Source of the DNA: Microcoleus vaginatus HSN003
Lineage (GTDB): Bacteria; Cyanobacteriota; Cyanobacteriia; Cyanobacteriales; Microcoleaceae
DNA: 64,000 bases
Direction: 5' to 3'
Assembly: GCF_022701255.1 (NCBI RefSeq)
Contig: NZ_CP031705.1
Location: 4,898,001-4,962,000, forward strand
Below, in pieces: positions 17,564 to 27,569 of the stretch. Numbering within the stretch: the stretch's first letter is position 1; the number at the start of each line of letters is the position of its first letter. The translations under genes were made by a program, and so were the position numbers. The notes under the pieces are model-generated. The model ran no database searches and was not told where the DNA came from. It saw only the letters and a list, made by a program, of their open reading frames with translations.

Positions 17564-20194
17564 CTAATCTTTCTTCGCCTTAGCCTCCAAATTTTCCATC
17601 CGACTCCTCAAATCTTGATTCTCCTTTTTCACCTGGTCTAATTCCTCCCGCAACTGCTTTACCGCTGCATCAGAACCAGCATTTTTCTGCACTCTTTGCA
17701 CAGCTTCATCAGCCATGCGGCGAACGCGACCATCGGGAGTTTGGTCAGCTAAAGAACGCAAAATGCGAATTGCTTTGCGAGTTTGCATTTGTCCTAGTCC
17801 CGCTACTACAGAGACTTGAGTCAAGAAAAAAGTCTCTTTAGATAATTCTGCCAATCGCTGCAAAATCCGTTCTAAATTGACCTTGGTTTGACCAGTCGAA
17901 ATTGTGCCCAAAGATCGAATTGCAGCCAAGCGCAAAGCTTGCGGAGTACCGGCGGCTGTGTATTTCAAAATTAGATTCAGCGCATCTTCAGAAGTTTTCA
18001 TCTGCGCCAAACCTGCGATCGCACCCGATCGCACAACCTCATTCCAGCCCTGACGCTCTTTCAGCACCAATTTTAACTCTTTCAGTACCTGTTCGTCGGT
18101 CGGTTTTTCGTCGGGGTTAGCCCCTGCAATGGAGCCCATAGCACTCGCTGCTGCTGCTTCTACGTAATAGCTGTCGTCGCCTTTTTCGACGATCGATCTT
18201 AGCGCTTTATAAGTTTCGTGAGTTTGGATTTTACCCAGCGCATTCACCACAGCACGACGCACACGAGCATCTTTATCTTTTAAACCACTTACTAAACCTT
18301 CAAAAACTTGGTCGAGTTTAATTTCAACTAACTGACCGGCAACTTCCGCCCGCACTGCCCAAAACGGCTCTTTGTTGAGAACTTCTGATAGCGTTTTCAC
18401 TGCTTCCAGTCCTCCCTTTTTCGCCAAAGCTTGGGCCGCGTAAATCCGGGAAACCGGGTCTGGATCGAACTGCAACTGAGCTTTGAGCTCCGCAACTCCA
18501 TACTCTAAAGCAACTGTTTTTAAGTAACTATTGCCGACATCGAAACTGATAAACGCCGGCTTCTCTTCTAGGGGGAAATAGAAGCTTTGCTCGCGTTCGT
18601 ATATTCTGACTGTGAAAGTTTTTAGGTTAGCAGTAGAACGTGAATAACTGTTATCTTCTGCATCTTTTTCCGGCTTGTAACCGAAGCCGATCGGAATTTT
18701 TAGGTCAAAGACATCTTTGCTGTTGCCGTTGTCATTTTTGCTATCTTTTACCTGAGTTTGGGTAACAGTAACTTTTGCTAATTTGCTGTCGCCATCCCAG
18801 GAATAACCAACTTTATAATCTGGATGACCGCCACGATAAACGTACTGGTCAAACAAAAACATGAGATTGCGACCAGTAGCCTTTTCTATCGCCCTGAGCA
18901 AATCGATCGTTTCTACAGTTTTGTGAGCGTTATCCCGCACAAAAGTGTGAATTGCTTTGTAAAATAATTCGTCGCCCAACTCGGCGCGAATCATGTGATA
19001 GACGCAAGCGCCTTTTTCGTACAAATGGCGATCGTACAATTCAATTGCTTCGCGGTAAACGTGAGTAACGATCGGGCGCCGATAGCGGGAACTGTCTTCA
19101 GCCAAATAATTACGGGCTTCATTTAACATATAGTAAGCCGCGTCTTCTTTGCCGTATTCTTTGTCAGTCCACAGCACCTCAGAATAAGAAGCCATGCCTT
19201 CTTTTATCCAAGCATGAGACCAATGTTTAATTACTACTAAATCACCGAACCACTGGTGAGCCAATTCGTGGGCAACTAAGCTTTCAGTGCCTCGATTGTC
19301 GAGGGTGGCACGTTCATCTAACAAGCACCTATCTGTTAGCAAAGTTGTGGAAGTATTTTCCATACCGCCGAAGATGAAATCATCGACGCAGACTTGAGCG
19401 TATTTGGGAAAAGGGTAAGGATAGCCAAATGCTTCAGAGAAGAATTCAATCATTTGAGGCGTTTTGCCCATGCTGCGCTTAGCGTCTGCTTCGCGGCTTC
19501 TTTCCACGTAATAATTAACTGGTTTGCCGTTCCATTCGTCTTTGATTTCGGCGAAATCTCCGACTGCTAAGGTCATTAAATATGTCGGGTGTACCTGGGT
19601 TTGCGACCAGTGATAAATTTTATCGTCGCCTTCGTTTTTTGTACTAATTAATTCGCCGTTGGAAATAGCAAAGAGTTGTCTCGGAACTTGCACTCGAATT
19701 TCCGAAGTAGCAAGTTGTCCAGGATAGTCGAAACAGGGAAACCAGAAACGGGAATCTTCGTCTTCGCCTTGAGTCCAAACTTGTGTTGGTTTGTCTGGAT
19801 AGTTTTTGTCCGGGCCGACGAAATAGAGGCCGCGCTGGGGTTTTTCGACCGAGTATTCGATCGCAATTGTAATTGGTTGGTAAGCTTCGGTTGGTTCGTG
19901 TAGTTGAATTTGCAGCACTTCGCCATCGCTGTCGAAATTTTGCTCAATTTCGCCGACTTTTACTGATTTGATATTTAGGTTTACAGCATCTAAGGTTAAT
20001 TTGTCAATACCGCTGCGGACTGGATTGATGCGGATGCTGCAAGTGCCACGAAAGCTTTGTTTGGGAATATTCAGCACTAAGTCGAGGAAAATGTGCTCTA
20101 CTTGACCAGGGCGATCGGGGTTGTAATGCGGCCGAGCACCGGGCATCTCGAAGGATTTGTGACCGTTTTCAGAATCAAAGTAAGTGTGTGACAT
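17564..20194 (-). CDS. M1 family aminopeptidase with C-terminal HEAT repeats
   Basis: I choose ATG 20194 ('MSHTYFDSENGHKSFEMPGARPHYN', 876 residues); the open frame extends to 20323, but the added 43 residues look non-family. N-terminal beta domain, then the M1 active site: the 'GGMENTSTTLL' exopeptidase motif and 'VAHELAHQWFGDLV' (HExxH) with the downstream Glu in 'WIKEGMASYSEVLW'. From about 600 on there are HEAT-like repeats ('SRIYAAQALAKKGG', 'ARVRRAVVNALGKIQTHETY') and a final coiled coil ('VKQLREELDQVKKENQDLRSRMENLEA'). It is a zinc aminopeptidase trimming peptides in the cytosol; no signal peptide. A hairpin follows its stop. Confidence 0.9.
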   Translation of the reverse strand: MSHTYFDSENGHKSFEMPGARPHYNPDRPGQVEHIFLDLVLNIPKQSFRGTCSIRINPVRSGIDKLTLDAVNLNIKSVKVGEIEQNFDSDGEVLQIQLHEPTEAYQPITIAIEYSVEKPQRGLYFVGPDKNYPDKPTQVWTQGEDEDSRFWFPCFDYPGQLATSEIRVQVPRQLFAISNGELISTKNEGDDKIYHWSQTQVHPTYLMTLAVGDFAEIKDEWNGKPVNYYVERSREADAKRSMGKTPQMIEFFSEAFGYPYPFPKYAQVCVDDFIFGGMENTSTTLLTDRCLLDERATLDNRGTESLVAHELAHQWFGDLVVIKHWSHAWIKEGMASYSEVLWTDKEYGKEDAAYYMLNEARNYLAEDSSRYRRPIVTHVYREAIELYDRHLYEKGACVYHMIRAELGDELFYKAIHTFVRDNAHKTVETIDLLRAIEKATGRNLMFLFDQYVYRGGHPDYKVGYSWDGDSKLAKVTVTQTQVKDSKNDNGNSKDVFDLKIPIGFGYKPEKDAEDNSYSRSTANLKTFTVRIYEREQSFYFPLEEKPAFISFDVGNSYLKTVALEYGVAELKAQLQFDPDPVSRIYAAQALAKKGGLEAVKTLSEVLNKEPFWAVRAEVAGQLVEIKLDQVFEGLVSGLKDKDARVRRAVVNALGKIQTHETYKALRSIVEKGDDSYYVEAAAASAMGSIAGANPDEKPTDEQVLKELKLVLKERQGWNEVVRSGAIAGLAQMKTSEDALNLILKYTAAGTPQALRLAAIRSLGTISTGQTKVNLERILQRLAELSKETFFLTQVSVVAGLGQMQTRKAIRILRSLADQTPDGRVRRMADEAVQRVQKNAGSDAAVKQLREELDQVKKENQDLRSRMENLEAKAKKD

Positions 20195-20418
20195 TGTGAT
20201 GGCAAAGTTGTGAGTCGATCGGCGATCGCTGGCAGGGCAGATCCGGCTGAAGTGCCAGCTTATTATAGAGTAGCGCGTCCTAGCTGCTGTTGTCGCTAAC
20301 TTGTTAAAAACTGCGTCGATCATTGACTGAAGGGAAAATATGATTTTTTCGCTACAATATCAGCAAGGCTAATGTCTGTAATCATCAGCCTGCAATTGAA
20401 ATTCTGAGGGAAATCTGT

Positions 20419-21501
20419 ATGACAGCTACACTATCAGTTCCCAATTCCATCGAGTCTTGGCTTGGCGACGAAGCCGAAGACTTGCTCACCCATCAAGCGA
20501 AAGTTTCTAAAGATTTGTTGCACCTGCCGGGGCCGGATTGGGTCGATCGCATTTTTGCTCAAACCGATCGATCTCCCCAAGTTTTGCGATCGCTTCAGCA
20601 ACTCTATTCTAGCGGACGCTTGGCAAATACCGGCTATTTATCCATCCTGCCAGTAGACCAAGGAATTGAACACTCGGCCGCCGCTTCTTTTGCACCGAAT
20701 CCCATCTATTTTGACAGCGAAAACATCATTAAATTAGCAATTTCTGCTGGCTGCAATGCTGTCGCGACAACGCTGGGAGTTTTGGGGAGCGTATCTCGTA
20801 AATACGCGCATAAAATCCCTTTTATTGTCAAGCTCAATCACAACGAGTTGCTGACTTATCCCAATCAATACGACCAAATAATGTTTGCGACCGTCGAGCA
20901 AGCTTGGAATTTAGGAGCAGTGGCAGTGGGCGCAACAATTTATTTTGGTTCCCCGGAATCGACGCGACAAATCCAAGAAGTCAGTCAAGCTTTTGCACAC
21001 GCTCACGAATACGGAATGGCGACAATTTTGTGGTGCTATCTCCGCAACGATATCTTTAAACAAGACAAAGATTATCACATTGCGGCAGATTTGACAGGTC
21101 AAGCCAACCACTTGGGAGTGACAATTCAAGCTGACATTATCAAGCAGAAATTGCCCGAATGCAATAACGGTTATGAAGCTGTGGCTAAAGCTAGCGGCCA
21201 CAGTTACGGCAAAACAGACAAGCGCGTTTATTCGGATTTGACCACGGATCACCCGATCGATCTAACTCGCTATCAAGTGCTCAACTGTTATGCGGGAAGG
21301 ATGGGTTTAATTAACTCCGGCGGTGCTTCCGGGAAAAGCGATTTTGCAGAAGCAATTCGCACGGCGGTAATCAACAAGCGCGCTGGCGGCTGCGGTTTAA
21401 TTTCCGGTCGCAAAACTTTTCAGCGTCCTTTTGAAGAAGGCGTAAAATTGTTCAACGCCATTCAAGATGTTTATTTGTCGCCAGAAATCTCGATCGCCTA
21501 A
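20419..21501 (+). CDS. class I fructose-bisphosphate aldolase (FbaB/DhnA type)
   Basis: 360 residues, continuous TIM-barrel. '[28 protein letters not shown]' and the Schiff-base region '[16 protein letters not shown]' are typical of archaeal/bacterial class I aldolases. '[41 protein letters not shown]' forms the phosphate-binding end. It cleaves fructose-1,6-bisphosphate in glycolysis or runs in reverse in the Calvin cycle. It is divergent from the aminopeptidase with a 224-base spacer measured from the chosen start. Confidence 0.93.
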   Translation: MTATLSVPNSIESWLGDEAEDLLTHQAKVSKDLLHLPGPDWVDRIFAQTDRSPQVLRSLQQLYSSGRLANTGYLSILPVDQGIEHSAAASFAPNPIYFDSENIIKLAISAGCNAVATTLGVLGSVSRKYAHKIPFIVKLNHNELLTYPNQYDQIMFATVEQAWNLGAVAVGATIYFGSPESTRQIQEVSQAFAHAHEYGMATILWCYLRNDIFKQDKDYHIAADLTGQANHLGVTIQADIIKQKLPECNNGYEAVAKASGHSYGKTDKRVYSDLTTDHPIDLTRYQVLNCYAGRMGLINSGGASGKSDFAEAIRTAVINKRAGGCGLISGRKTFQRPFEEGVKLFNAIQDVYLSPEISIA

Positions 21502-21691
21502 AAATTTACCGCACAGAGATTGGCCTCAATATCACAACCTAAATGTAGGTGGACACGACCCACAAATCGTCGTAAACGTAGGGTGCACACTGTGCACCTT
21601 ACGTGATTAAAATTTCTTAATCTAAGTTGCAACTTCGCTGTAGTATTAAACTAGCTGAACATATATACAGACACAGTATATAAATTTTAAA

Positions 21692-22573
21692 ATGCCCCAC
21701 AGCCTTGTTTTAAACCTGCTGCCAGTTGCACCAATTCCATCCCAGTTTTTAACGGGACGGCACCTCCACGCCTTATTTTTGAACCTTGTGAGTGCTGTAG
21801 ACAGCGATTTGAGCGCATACCTGCACGACCAATCTCATGAAAAAGCTTTCACTTTAAGCCCTTTTCAAGTAAGCAGAAAAGAGGCTTACAAAAGCAGCAC
21901 GCCCCAGCCACAAAAGAGAGTTTTGCCTTCGGCTTCCCGCACAATATCTCCGGCTGTACAGTGGGAACACAAGCAAGCAATTCAGGAAAACACGCCGATT
22001 TGGTGGCGAATTTCTCTGCTGGATGACGGTTTGTTCGATCGCCTAACTCAACTTTGGCAGCAACTTAATTTCGATATCCCTTGTCATCTCGGCCCGACAA
22101 ATATATACATTACTAATATTTTGAGCGAACCGCAATCACACCAGCCTTGGGTAAACTTTTGTACTTACGCCGAATTGTTCGAGAGAGCTTCGGAAACTGA
22201 GCGCCAAATTGCTTTTACTTTTTGCACTCCTACTAATTTTCGGCAAGGTGTATATGATAGTGCTATGCCAACTCGTGAAAGTATTTTCGGCAGTTTAGCG
22301 AATCGCTGGAACAAGTACAGCACGATTGCGATCGAGCCTACTTTCACAGAAGCTATTTTCCCCAGTTTCTTCGAGATCCGAACCGAAGTTAGTACGGATT
22401 CTCGCAGTAAATTTATTGGCTGCGTCGGCGATATTAGTTACCGAATTATGGGAGATATAGCTCCTGCTACTATCAAGCAAATTAACACTTTAGCAGATTT
22501 TGCGCTTTACAGCGGAGTCGGGCGAAAGACGCCGATGGGTATGGGAATGACGCGCCGGTTGCAGGTTTTTTAA
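21692..22573 (+). CDS. cas6: CRISPR-associated endoribonuclease Cas6, no adjacent array
   Basis: 293 residues. N-terminal 'GRHLHALFLNLVSAVDSDLSAYLHD' with a conserved His region, a RAMP-like double ferredoxin fold by pattern, and the C-terminal glycine-rich loop 'YSGVGRKTPMGMGMTRRL'. Cas6 cleaves repeat RNA to mature crRNAs in type I and III systems. No other cas gene and no direct-repeat array occurs in the window, so it may serve an array elsewhere or be a solitary relic. Its stop abuts the stop of the convergent ABM-like gene with zero spacing. Confidence 0.85.
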   Translation: MPHSLVLNLLPVAPIPSQFLTGRHLHALFLNLVSAVDSDLSAYLHDQSHEKAFTLSPFQVSRKEAYKSSTPQPQKRVLPSASRTISPAVQWEHKQAIQENTPIWWRISLLDDGLFDRLTQLWQQLNFDIPCHLGPTNIYITNILSEPQSHQPWVNFCTYAELFERASETERQIAFTFCTPTNFRQGVYDSAMPTRESIFGSLANRWNKYSTIAIEPTFTEAIFPSFFEIRTEVSTDSRSKFIGCVGDISYRIMGDIAPATIKQINTLADFALYSGVGRKTPMGMGMTRRLQVF

Positions 22574-22900
22574 TTATTCACTTTTCGGCTGAATTTCACT
22601 GACAATTTCATAAACATCAGTGTCTGGTATTTTCGCAAACAAAGGCGTCATCTGCTTCAATATTTCCTGATAAGCTTCGCTTTGATTGGCTGCCATATCT
22701 TCTACGCTTTCCCAAAAAATGATGGCAATACCTTTGTCTGTATTGGGCAATTGCAGCAAGTATGCTCCCTTAAAACCGGTGGCATAAGTTGCAACGGCTT
22801 TTTCAAAAAGTTGTTCTGCAGCTTCAAATTTTCCTGGTTTAAATTCGCCAATGGCAACGTAGGCAAACTGATGTCTGAGAAAGTCTAGAAATTCTGACAT
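22574..22900 (-). CDS. antibiotic biosynthesis monooxygenase (ABM)-like dimeric alpha/beta-barrel protein
   Basis: 108 residues. 'GEFKPGKFEAAEQLFEKAVATYATGFKGAYLLQLPNTDKGIAIIFWESVEDMAANQSEAYQEILKQM' has the ABM pattern: beta strand, helix, 'GAYLL' strand, 'IIFWES' strand. Members are small oxygenases or haem-degrading enzymes, but many are uncharacterised. No catalytic residues can be assigned. Single gene with a following 428-base spacer. Confidence 0.7.
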   Translation of the reverse strand: MSEFLDFLRHQFAYVAIGEFKPGKFEAAEQLFEKAVATYATGFKGAYLLQLPNTDKGIAIIFWESVEDMAANQSEAYQEILKQMTPLFAKIPDTDVYEIVSEIQPKSE

Positions 22901-23328
22901 ATCTTTTTCCTCACTTAATAGCGATACACCACGTTATATTTTACCCGATCGCCCGAAATTTGTGAACTTCACAGGTTGGAGTTTCGCGCTTAGCTCATCG
23001 GCGGATTTATTAATTACACGTAACTGCGATCGCCCTTCAAATAGAAACTTTTTGAGTCAGGCGGCTGGAATCTTTATTAAATAAACTGTTGAATGGCTGA
23101 TTTTAGACGTTCACAATCCTAGGTAGCCCGGAGCGACTTCTACCGCTAGTACACAAGGTAAAGCTGCTGATAACTCAAGTCTTGTGTGTAACTGCGAGCA
23201 TACACAAAGCCGTAAAAAGTTGCCAGTCAAAAGCGGTTTTTTGCAATAACCCTCTTGAATTCTTTAAAACTCACCTGTAACAATTATAACAGAGGCCTAA
23301 AAACAAAGTAAAGAGCCAGCTCAAACCA
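22901..23328. other. intergenic region between ABM-like gene and response regulator
   Basis: 428 bases holding the divergent upstream regions of two genes. No convincing coding frame, tRNA or hairpin with T-run was found. Confidence 0.5.
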
Positions 23329-23796
23329 ATGAAAAAAATATTAGTAATTGAAGACGATGATTTAATTCGAGAAACGGTATTAGAACTTCTGCAATCGCGC
23401 GGTTTTGAAGCTGTGGGTGCTGAAAACGGAAAAGTCGGTATCCAGTTAGCAGCCGAAATTCCCGATTTAATTTTGTCTGATGTCATGATGCCAGAACTAA
23501 ACGGTTTTGAAGTATTCGCCGCCGTGCGATCGCACCCTGCAACCGCCAGCATTCCGTTTATTTTTATGACGGGTTCAGAAATGGAAACAGCGCTGGAACT
23601 TAAAGCAGACGGCTATCTCAAGAAACCTTGCAGTCTCGCAGAAATGCTCAGGGCGATCGCCACTCAACTAGAAAAATCGATAGTTACCAACCCCAAATAT
23701 CAAAAAGTACAGGACAATTCTGCCCCTTCAACTCTTAGCTTGCGCGCCAGGAATCAAAAAGGTCGGTTTGAGATTGCCTCGGTTTGCTGGCAATGA
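23329..23796 (+). CDS. single-domain response regulator (REC)
   Basis: 155 residues. Receiver domain about 1-120: acidic pair in 'VIEDDDLIRE', phospho-Asp in 'DLILSDVMMPELNGFEV', and switch residues 'FIFMTGS' and 'YLKKPCSLAEM'. The last ~35 residues are polar and match no output domain. It probably acts by protein-protein contact. There is no adjacent kinase. Next downstream is a DUF2103 gene 100 bases later. Confidence 0.9.
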   Translation: MKKILVIEDDDLIRETVLELLQSRGFEAVGAENGKVGIQLAAEIPDLILSDVMMPELNGFEVFAAVRSHPATASIPFIFMTGSEMETALELKADGYLKKPCSLAEMLRAIATQLEKSIVTNPKYQKVQDNSAPSTLSLRARNQKGRFEIASVCWQ

Positions 23797-23896
23797 CACG
23801 CACAGTAACGTTATTGATACATAAGTTGAGGGAATTTCAAATTGGTTCCACCCAGGGGTGGCTTAGACTGGGTATGTTGAATTTGGTTAAATATTT

Positions 23897-24190
23897 ATGA
23901 ACGCACAACCCAAAGGCCGCCTAGTTTGGAATCACTCTACCCACCTTCCCGGTTTGATACCAATTTTAGAGCGCCTCACCCTAAAAATCGGCATTCAAAC
24001 TGTCACTCCGGGCGTCATCAACAAAGTTAAAGGACACATCCCCCGCATGACATTAAGAGTGTCAGTACCCATCCGCGGGGGATTTAAAATCATCGCCAGA
24101 CAGGGCAAAACCGTACAAGAAGTCTTTATATTAACCACTCTCAGTCAAGGGGACTTGGAAGAGACGATCGCCCAAACCCTACCCAAGTGA
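23897..24190 (+). CDS. DUF2103 family protein
   Basis: 97 residues, 'GRLVWNHSTHLPGLIPILERLTL' and 'PGVINKVKGHIPRMTLRVSVPIRGGFKIIARQGKTVQEVFILT', matching the small DUF2103 family (proposed metal-binding). No known function. Its 3' end overlaps the convergent cpcF 3' end by 12 bases. Confidence 0.75.
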   Translation: MNAQPKGRLVWNHSTHLPGLIPILERLTLKIGIQTVTPGVINKVKGHIPRMTLRVSVPIRGGFKIIARQGKTVQEVFILTTLSQGDLEETIAQTLPK

Positions 24191-24805
24191 CAATTTTTCC
24201 TTAGCAAGCAAAGCCCGGGCCCTAACCGAAGTAGTTTCATCGGTTTGGGCGATTTCCTCAAGCCTGGCGGAAACTTCGGCTAACCAATCCGGTTTAACAG
24301 TCGCAGCACCCGCCAAAGCTTGCAAACCCCCCGCTGCTGCGTAGCGAACCACCCATTCTGGATCACGGGACGCTTGCAGCAGCGTTTTCACCACGCGAAG
24401 TTGAGCATCGGCAATTTGTTCTGCCGGCATCAGTTCCCAGCAAATCGTCCCCAAACCCCTAGCGGCCGCCCGCCGCACGCTCAAAGCAAAGTCATTCGCT
24501 GCTGCATCAAGCAAAATCTCCAAACCCCTGGGGTCGCCAATTCCCGCCAACGCCCGCACAGCCCAAGCTCTCGCCCCGTAATTGTAGCCGTCAAGCTGTT
24601 CTAGAAGTGGCAGCACCGCAGGTTCTCCGAGTTGAATTAGCCCGTCAACGGCGGCCACAGCGGCGCCTGGGTTGTTGTAACCGAGCACTGTAATTAAGGT
24701 AGGAATTGCTTGTTTTGAGGAAGCTGCCGCCAGTGCTTTGACTGCGTTTAACAAGCCTTCGGAAGAATCTGCTTGTTCGACAGCCTGAATTAGTTCTAAT
24801 GCCAT
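24179..24805 (-). CDS. cpcF: phycocyanobilin:C-phycocyanin alpha lyase, CpcF subunit
   Basis: 208 residues built of HEAT-like repeats ('GAAVAAVDGLIQLGEPAVLPLLEQL', 'RAWAVRALAGIGDPRGLEILLDAAAND'). CpcF pairs with CpcE to attach phycocyanobilin to Cys84 of CpcA. It is the last gene of the cpc cluster but is now separated from cpcE by an IS of 1.66 kb. It must therefore rely on read-through or a new promoter. Its stop overlaps the DUF2103 gene from the opposite strand. Confidence 0.92.
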   Translation of the reverse strand: MALELIQAVEQADSSEGLLNAVKALAAASSKQAIPTLITVLGYNNPGAAVAAVDGLIQLGEPAVLPLLEQLDGYNYGARAWAVRALAGIGDPRGLEILLDAAANDFALSVRRAAARGLGTICWELMPAEQIADAQLRVVKTLLQASRDPEWVVRYAAAGGLQALAGAATVKPDWLAEVSARLEEIAQTDETTSVRARALLAKEKLSLG

Positions 24806-24908
24806 TTATTTGTAAGCTTTACCGTGACCATTTTAATTGTAGGTTGGGTCGATCATCGCGCGATCGAACTTTTTCCCGCCTCACCCACCAACATTCTCAT
24901 CCAAATAG

Positions 24909-26571
24909 GGTTTGCTGAATAATCGATCGCAAACTAAGAACAGGAGCGATCGATATATTCAAGCAGAGTTAAATATAAGTTTTTTCTGTATCGAGTCCCC
25001 CCATCTATAATTGGGGATTATCTTCAACCCAAAAACAGGTGTTCTTTTTCCAAATAGACATAAAAACACACAAAAAAGCCGACGCCACCAGGTAGCAAGG
25101 TTCATTACCAAAAAACTAATTGCAATAACTGTACCAGATGTATTATCAAGTTTTGCCATCACTCGATTGAGACCGAATCTTCGTTTCCCTTGCCCAAACT
25201 TGCCCTCAATTGCATTTCTAATTCTCTCATCTTCCAACGCTTGCTTCTTTTTTGATTTACTCACATTTGCTGGGGGTCTTCCTAGAGGGGGCCCACTGAG
25301 CCTAATTCCTCTTTCTTTGCACCACGCTCGGTTTGATATTGTACGATAAATGCGATCTGCATGAACTGACTCTGGATAATATCCTGTAAATCTATAATAA
25401 GCTTCTACTTGTGCTTTTAAGTCCCCTGATTCGTTAAAGTTATCCCAGCTCATCCGGTCTAAAAATACATATCCTTCAAAACAACTGGCTGACAGTTTGG
25501 CTCCAAACTCTACGCTTTTCCCGGCTTTTCCTCTGACTATAGGACGAATATGGGGTTGACTTAAACTTACTATTCTATCCTCAATACTCTGTTTATCGTT
25601 GTCAAATAACCACTGTTGTTGGCGAGCGACTTCTGTGAGGACTAGCAAAGTTTTATATTGCTTTTTATTCAGACCTTCTATGGTCGCACCTAAATCGATT
25701 AGCTGTTCAATATGAGCTAGGTTTCTTTTGATGTACTGAAGTTGTTTTTTAATTGCCTGTCTTCTTTTGTTTCGGGTGGGTCGTCTTTGTTTGGCTACTG
25801 CTAAGTAATCTTTTCGGGCGAGATTACGGTAGGTTCTTGGTTTTTTATGGGTTTTTTCTTTGATTTGTTTATAGAGAATGTCTAGGATTTTTTCTGTATG
25901 AACTCTGGCTCCGTTTAATAGTCCTAAGTCGGTCGGATAACTAATATCGGCTGGGGCACAGGTTGCATCTACGATCAACTTACCGCGATTGGGTGACTCA
26001 TTTTTGCCGTCCGAAGCCTTTTTTTTTTCTGGTTTGATTGGGGTGAGAGAGCGCATTTTTTCGACCATGCGTTCGTTGACTTTATTGATGAGGTTCGGAC
26101 TGATTCGTTGCCGAAAGTGTACTAATAGAGATGGGTCAAATGCGAGTTCATTACTGTAGCTTGATTGACCGATAAAGTATTGCAGATAGGGGTTTTCGCG
26201 AATCTGTTCTACCGTTTCGCGAGCGCTAATTCCCAGTTTTTCTTTGATGATTAATGCTCCCAATGCCATCCGAAATGATTTGGCTGGTGCGCCCTTTTCT
26301 GTGGGGAAGTTTTGGGCATATTCTGCTTCAAACTCTGACCAGGGAATTAGTTCGGCCATTTTTACCCAACGGTTGTCTGATGACAACCTTCCTCCAAAGG
26401 GCAGTTCAAACTCGGATGGGGGACTTGAGGCAAGCTCAGCTTTTCTGTACACGCTCGCACTGGGTGATGCAAGGCTTTTGTACTATTTTACCTGTTTATC
26501 TTGCACACTTTCCTTGATCGGACGATCGCATAACCAAGCCGTGTAACCTTTCTGCACTTATCCAGCAAGCC
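24909..26571. mobile_element. IS5-type insertion sequence between cpcE and cpcF
   Basis: 1,663 bases with imperfect inverted ends (GGTTTGCTGAATAA left; right end reads GGCTTGCTGGATAA on the other strand). It is flanked by an 8-base direct repeat CCAAATAG (24901-24908 and 26572-26579). The transposase is on the minus strand, co-directional with the cpc operon. A second copy starts at 63002, with the same spacing from end to start codon and no difference that I could see in the shared ~1 kb. Confidence 0.9.
24959..26452 (-). CDS. IS5-type transposase (DUF772 N-terminus, DDE)
   Basis: 497 residues from a GTG start at 26452. The N-terminal DUF772-like part ('LIPWSEFEAEYAQNFP', 'ALGALIIKEKLGISARETVEQIRENPYLQYFIG') is followed by catalytic Asp in 'LIVDATCAPADISYPTDLGLL', the second Asp in 'SVHADRIYRT' and R-x3-E-x6-K in 'RNAIEGKFGQGKRR'. 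All three catalytic acids are present and the frame is open, so it is likely functional. A long basic linker (about 200-250) may bind DNA. Confidence 0.9.
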   Translation of the reverse strand: MYRKAELASSPPSEFELPFGGRLSSDNRWVKMAELIPWSEFEAEYAQNFPTEKGAPAKSFRMALGALIIKEKLGISARETVEQIRENPYLQYFIGQSSYSNELAFDPSLLVHFRQRISPNLINKVNERMVEKMRSLTPIKPEKKKASDGKNESPNRGKLIVDATCAPADISYPTDLGLLNGARVHTEKILDILYKQIKEKTHKKPRTYRNLARKDYLAVAKQRRPTRNKRRQAIKKQLQYIKRNLAHIEQLIDLGATIEGLNKKQYKTLLVLTEVARQQQWLFDNDKQSIEDRIVSLSQPHIRPIVRGKAGKSVEFGAKLSASCFEGYVFLDRMSWDNFNESGDLKAQVEAYYRFTGYYPESVHADRIYRTISNRAWCKERGIRLSGPPLGRPPANVSKSKKKQALEDERIRNAIEGKFGQGKRRFGLNRVMAKLDNTSGTVIAISFLVMNLATWWRRLFCVFLCLFGKRTPVFGLKIIPNYRWGDSIQKKLIFNSA

Positions 26572-26729
26572 CCAAATAGGTAGGGAAACAGCACTGCTGT
26601 TTCCTGCCTAAAATACAGATATGCCGTAGGGACACAGCACTGCTGTTTCCTGGATATACTGTGTCCTAAATATACGGCAGACAATTGAGAATCTCTACAG
26701 CAATCCTATTTTAGTTGTGAACTAATTTT

Positions 26730-27569
26730 TTAAAGTAAACTATCCATTAAATCCATAACCCGGATAGCATCATCTGACAAAGATAGTGATTCTTCTTGAT
26801 TGAGGTGATGCTCCAAAACTCCTTTGAGCGCTATCAATTTCAGGCTATTTTCTGCTAAAGTTTCAGAAATAGCTTGCGCTCCCGGCAAATAGCCGATCGC
26901 CCCCAAGTCCATCAAAGCCGATCGCCTCAACTGCAAATTATCCCCATTCAAAGCACTTACCAAGCGCTCTCCGTAAACCCGCTCACCAGTTAACTGATAC
27001 ATCGCCCGCGCCGCAGCGTACTGCACCCGCTCCACAGAATGTTCTAAAAAAGGTGAAATTAGCGGTATTGCTTCTGTGGCTTTTAGCGTTCCCAAAGCTT
27101 CAATTACCGAGTCGTAAGGTTGCACGAGGTGCGATTTTCCGGGCACTCGCACGGCCACAGCTACGCCCCCATCCAATAGATTCACTAGCGGCCCAATAGA
27201 ATCGATCTCGCCCAGCATTTCTAGAGCTTGGGCCGCCGCTTCCCGCACGTAATAATCGGCGCATTCCAAACAACGAATCAGGGCCGGTAAGGCTTGTTTG
27301 TCACCCAATTTACCTAGAGCCCGCGCCGCATTTCGCAATAGGGAATAGTCGCCGATTTTTGTTTGTTCTGATTCTTCTTGCAATGCGGCAATTAAAGCTG
27401 CAATAGCTGCCGGTTCCTTGACTCGAAATCTACCAATCCACCAAGCAGCATAATACCGGAGACTGTAATCTTGGGAGTGCAAATTTGCGATCGCCTGTTC
27501 AACCGTTAAAGACTCGCCCTCAGCTATACCCGCCGACGGTGAGTCGGATTCGTAATAATTCATAGTCAT
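26730..27569 (-). CDS. cpcE: phycocyanobilin:C-phycocyanin alpha lyase, CpcE subunit
   Basis: 279 residues from 27569; an ATG two codons later (27563, 'MNYYESDSPSAG') is an alternative. Tandem HEAT/PBS-lyase repeats ('LRYYAAWWIGRFRVKEPAAIAALIAAL', 'YYVREAAAQALEMLGEIDSIGPLVNLL'). With CpcF it forms the lyase for CpcA Cys84. Four TTAGTTA-type heptamers sit immediately upstream and run into the start codon. An IS element follows its 3' end. Confidence 0.93.
   Translation of the reverse strand: MTMNYYESDSPSAGIAEGESLTVEQAIANLHSQDYSLRYYAAWWIGRFRVKEPAAIAALIAALQEESEQTKIGDYSLLRNAARALGKLGDKQALPALIRCLECADYYVREAAAQALEMLGEIDSIGPLVNLLDGGVAVAVRVPGKSHLVQPYDSVIEALGTLKATEAIPLISPFLEHSVERVQYAAARAMYQLTGERVYGERLVSALNGDNLQLRRSALMDLGAIGYLPGAQAISETLAENSLKLIALKGVLEHHLNQEESLSLSDDAIRVMDLMDSLL

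Noticed and set aside
20195..20323. N-terminal extension of the M1 aminopeptidase
   Set aside because: The added 43 residues are unlike the family and cover HIP1-rich upstream DNA; ATG 20194 gives the expected N-terminus.
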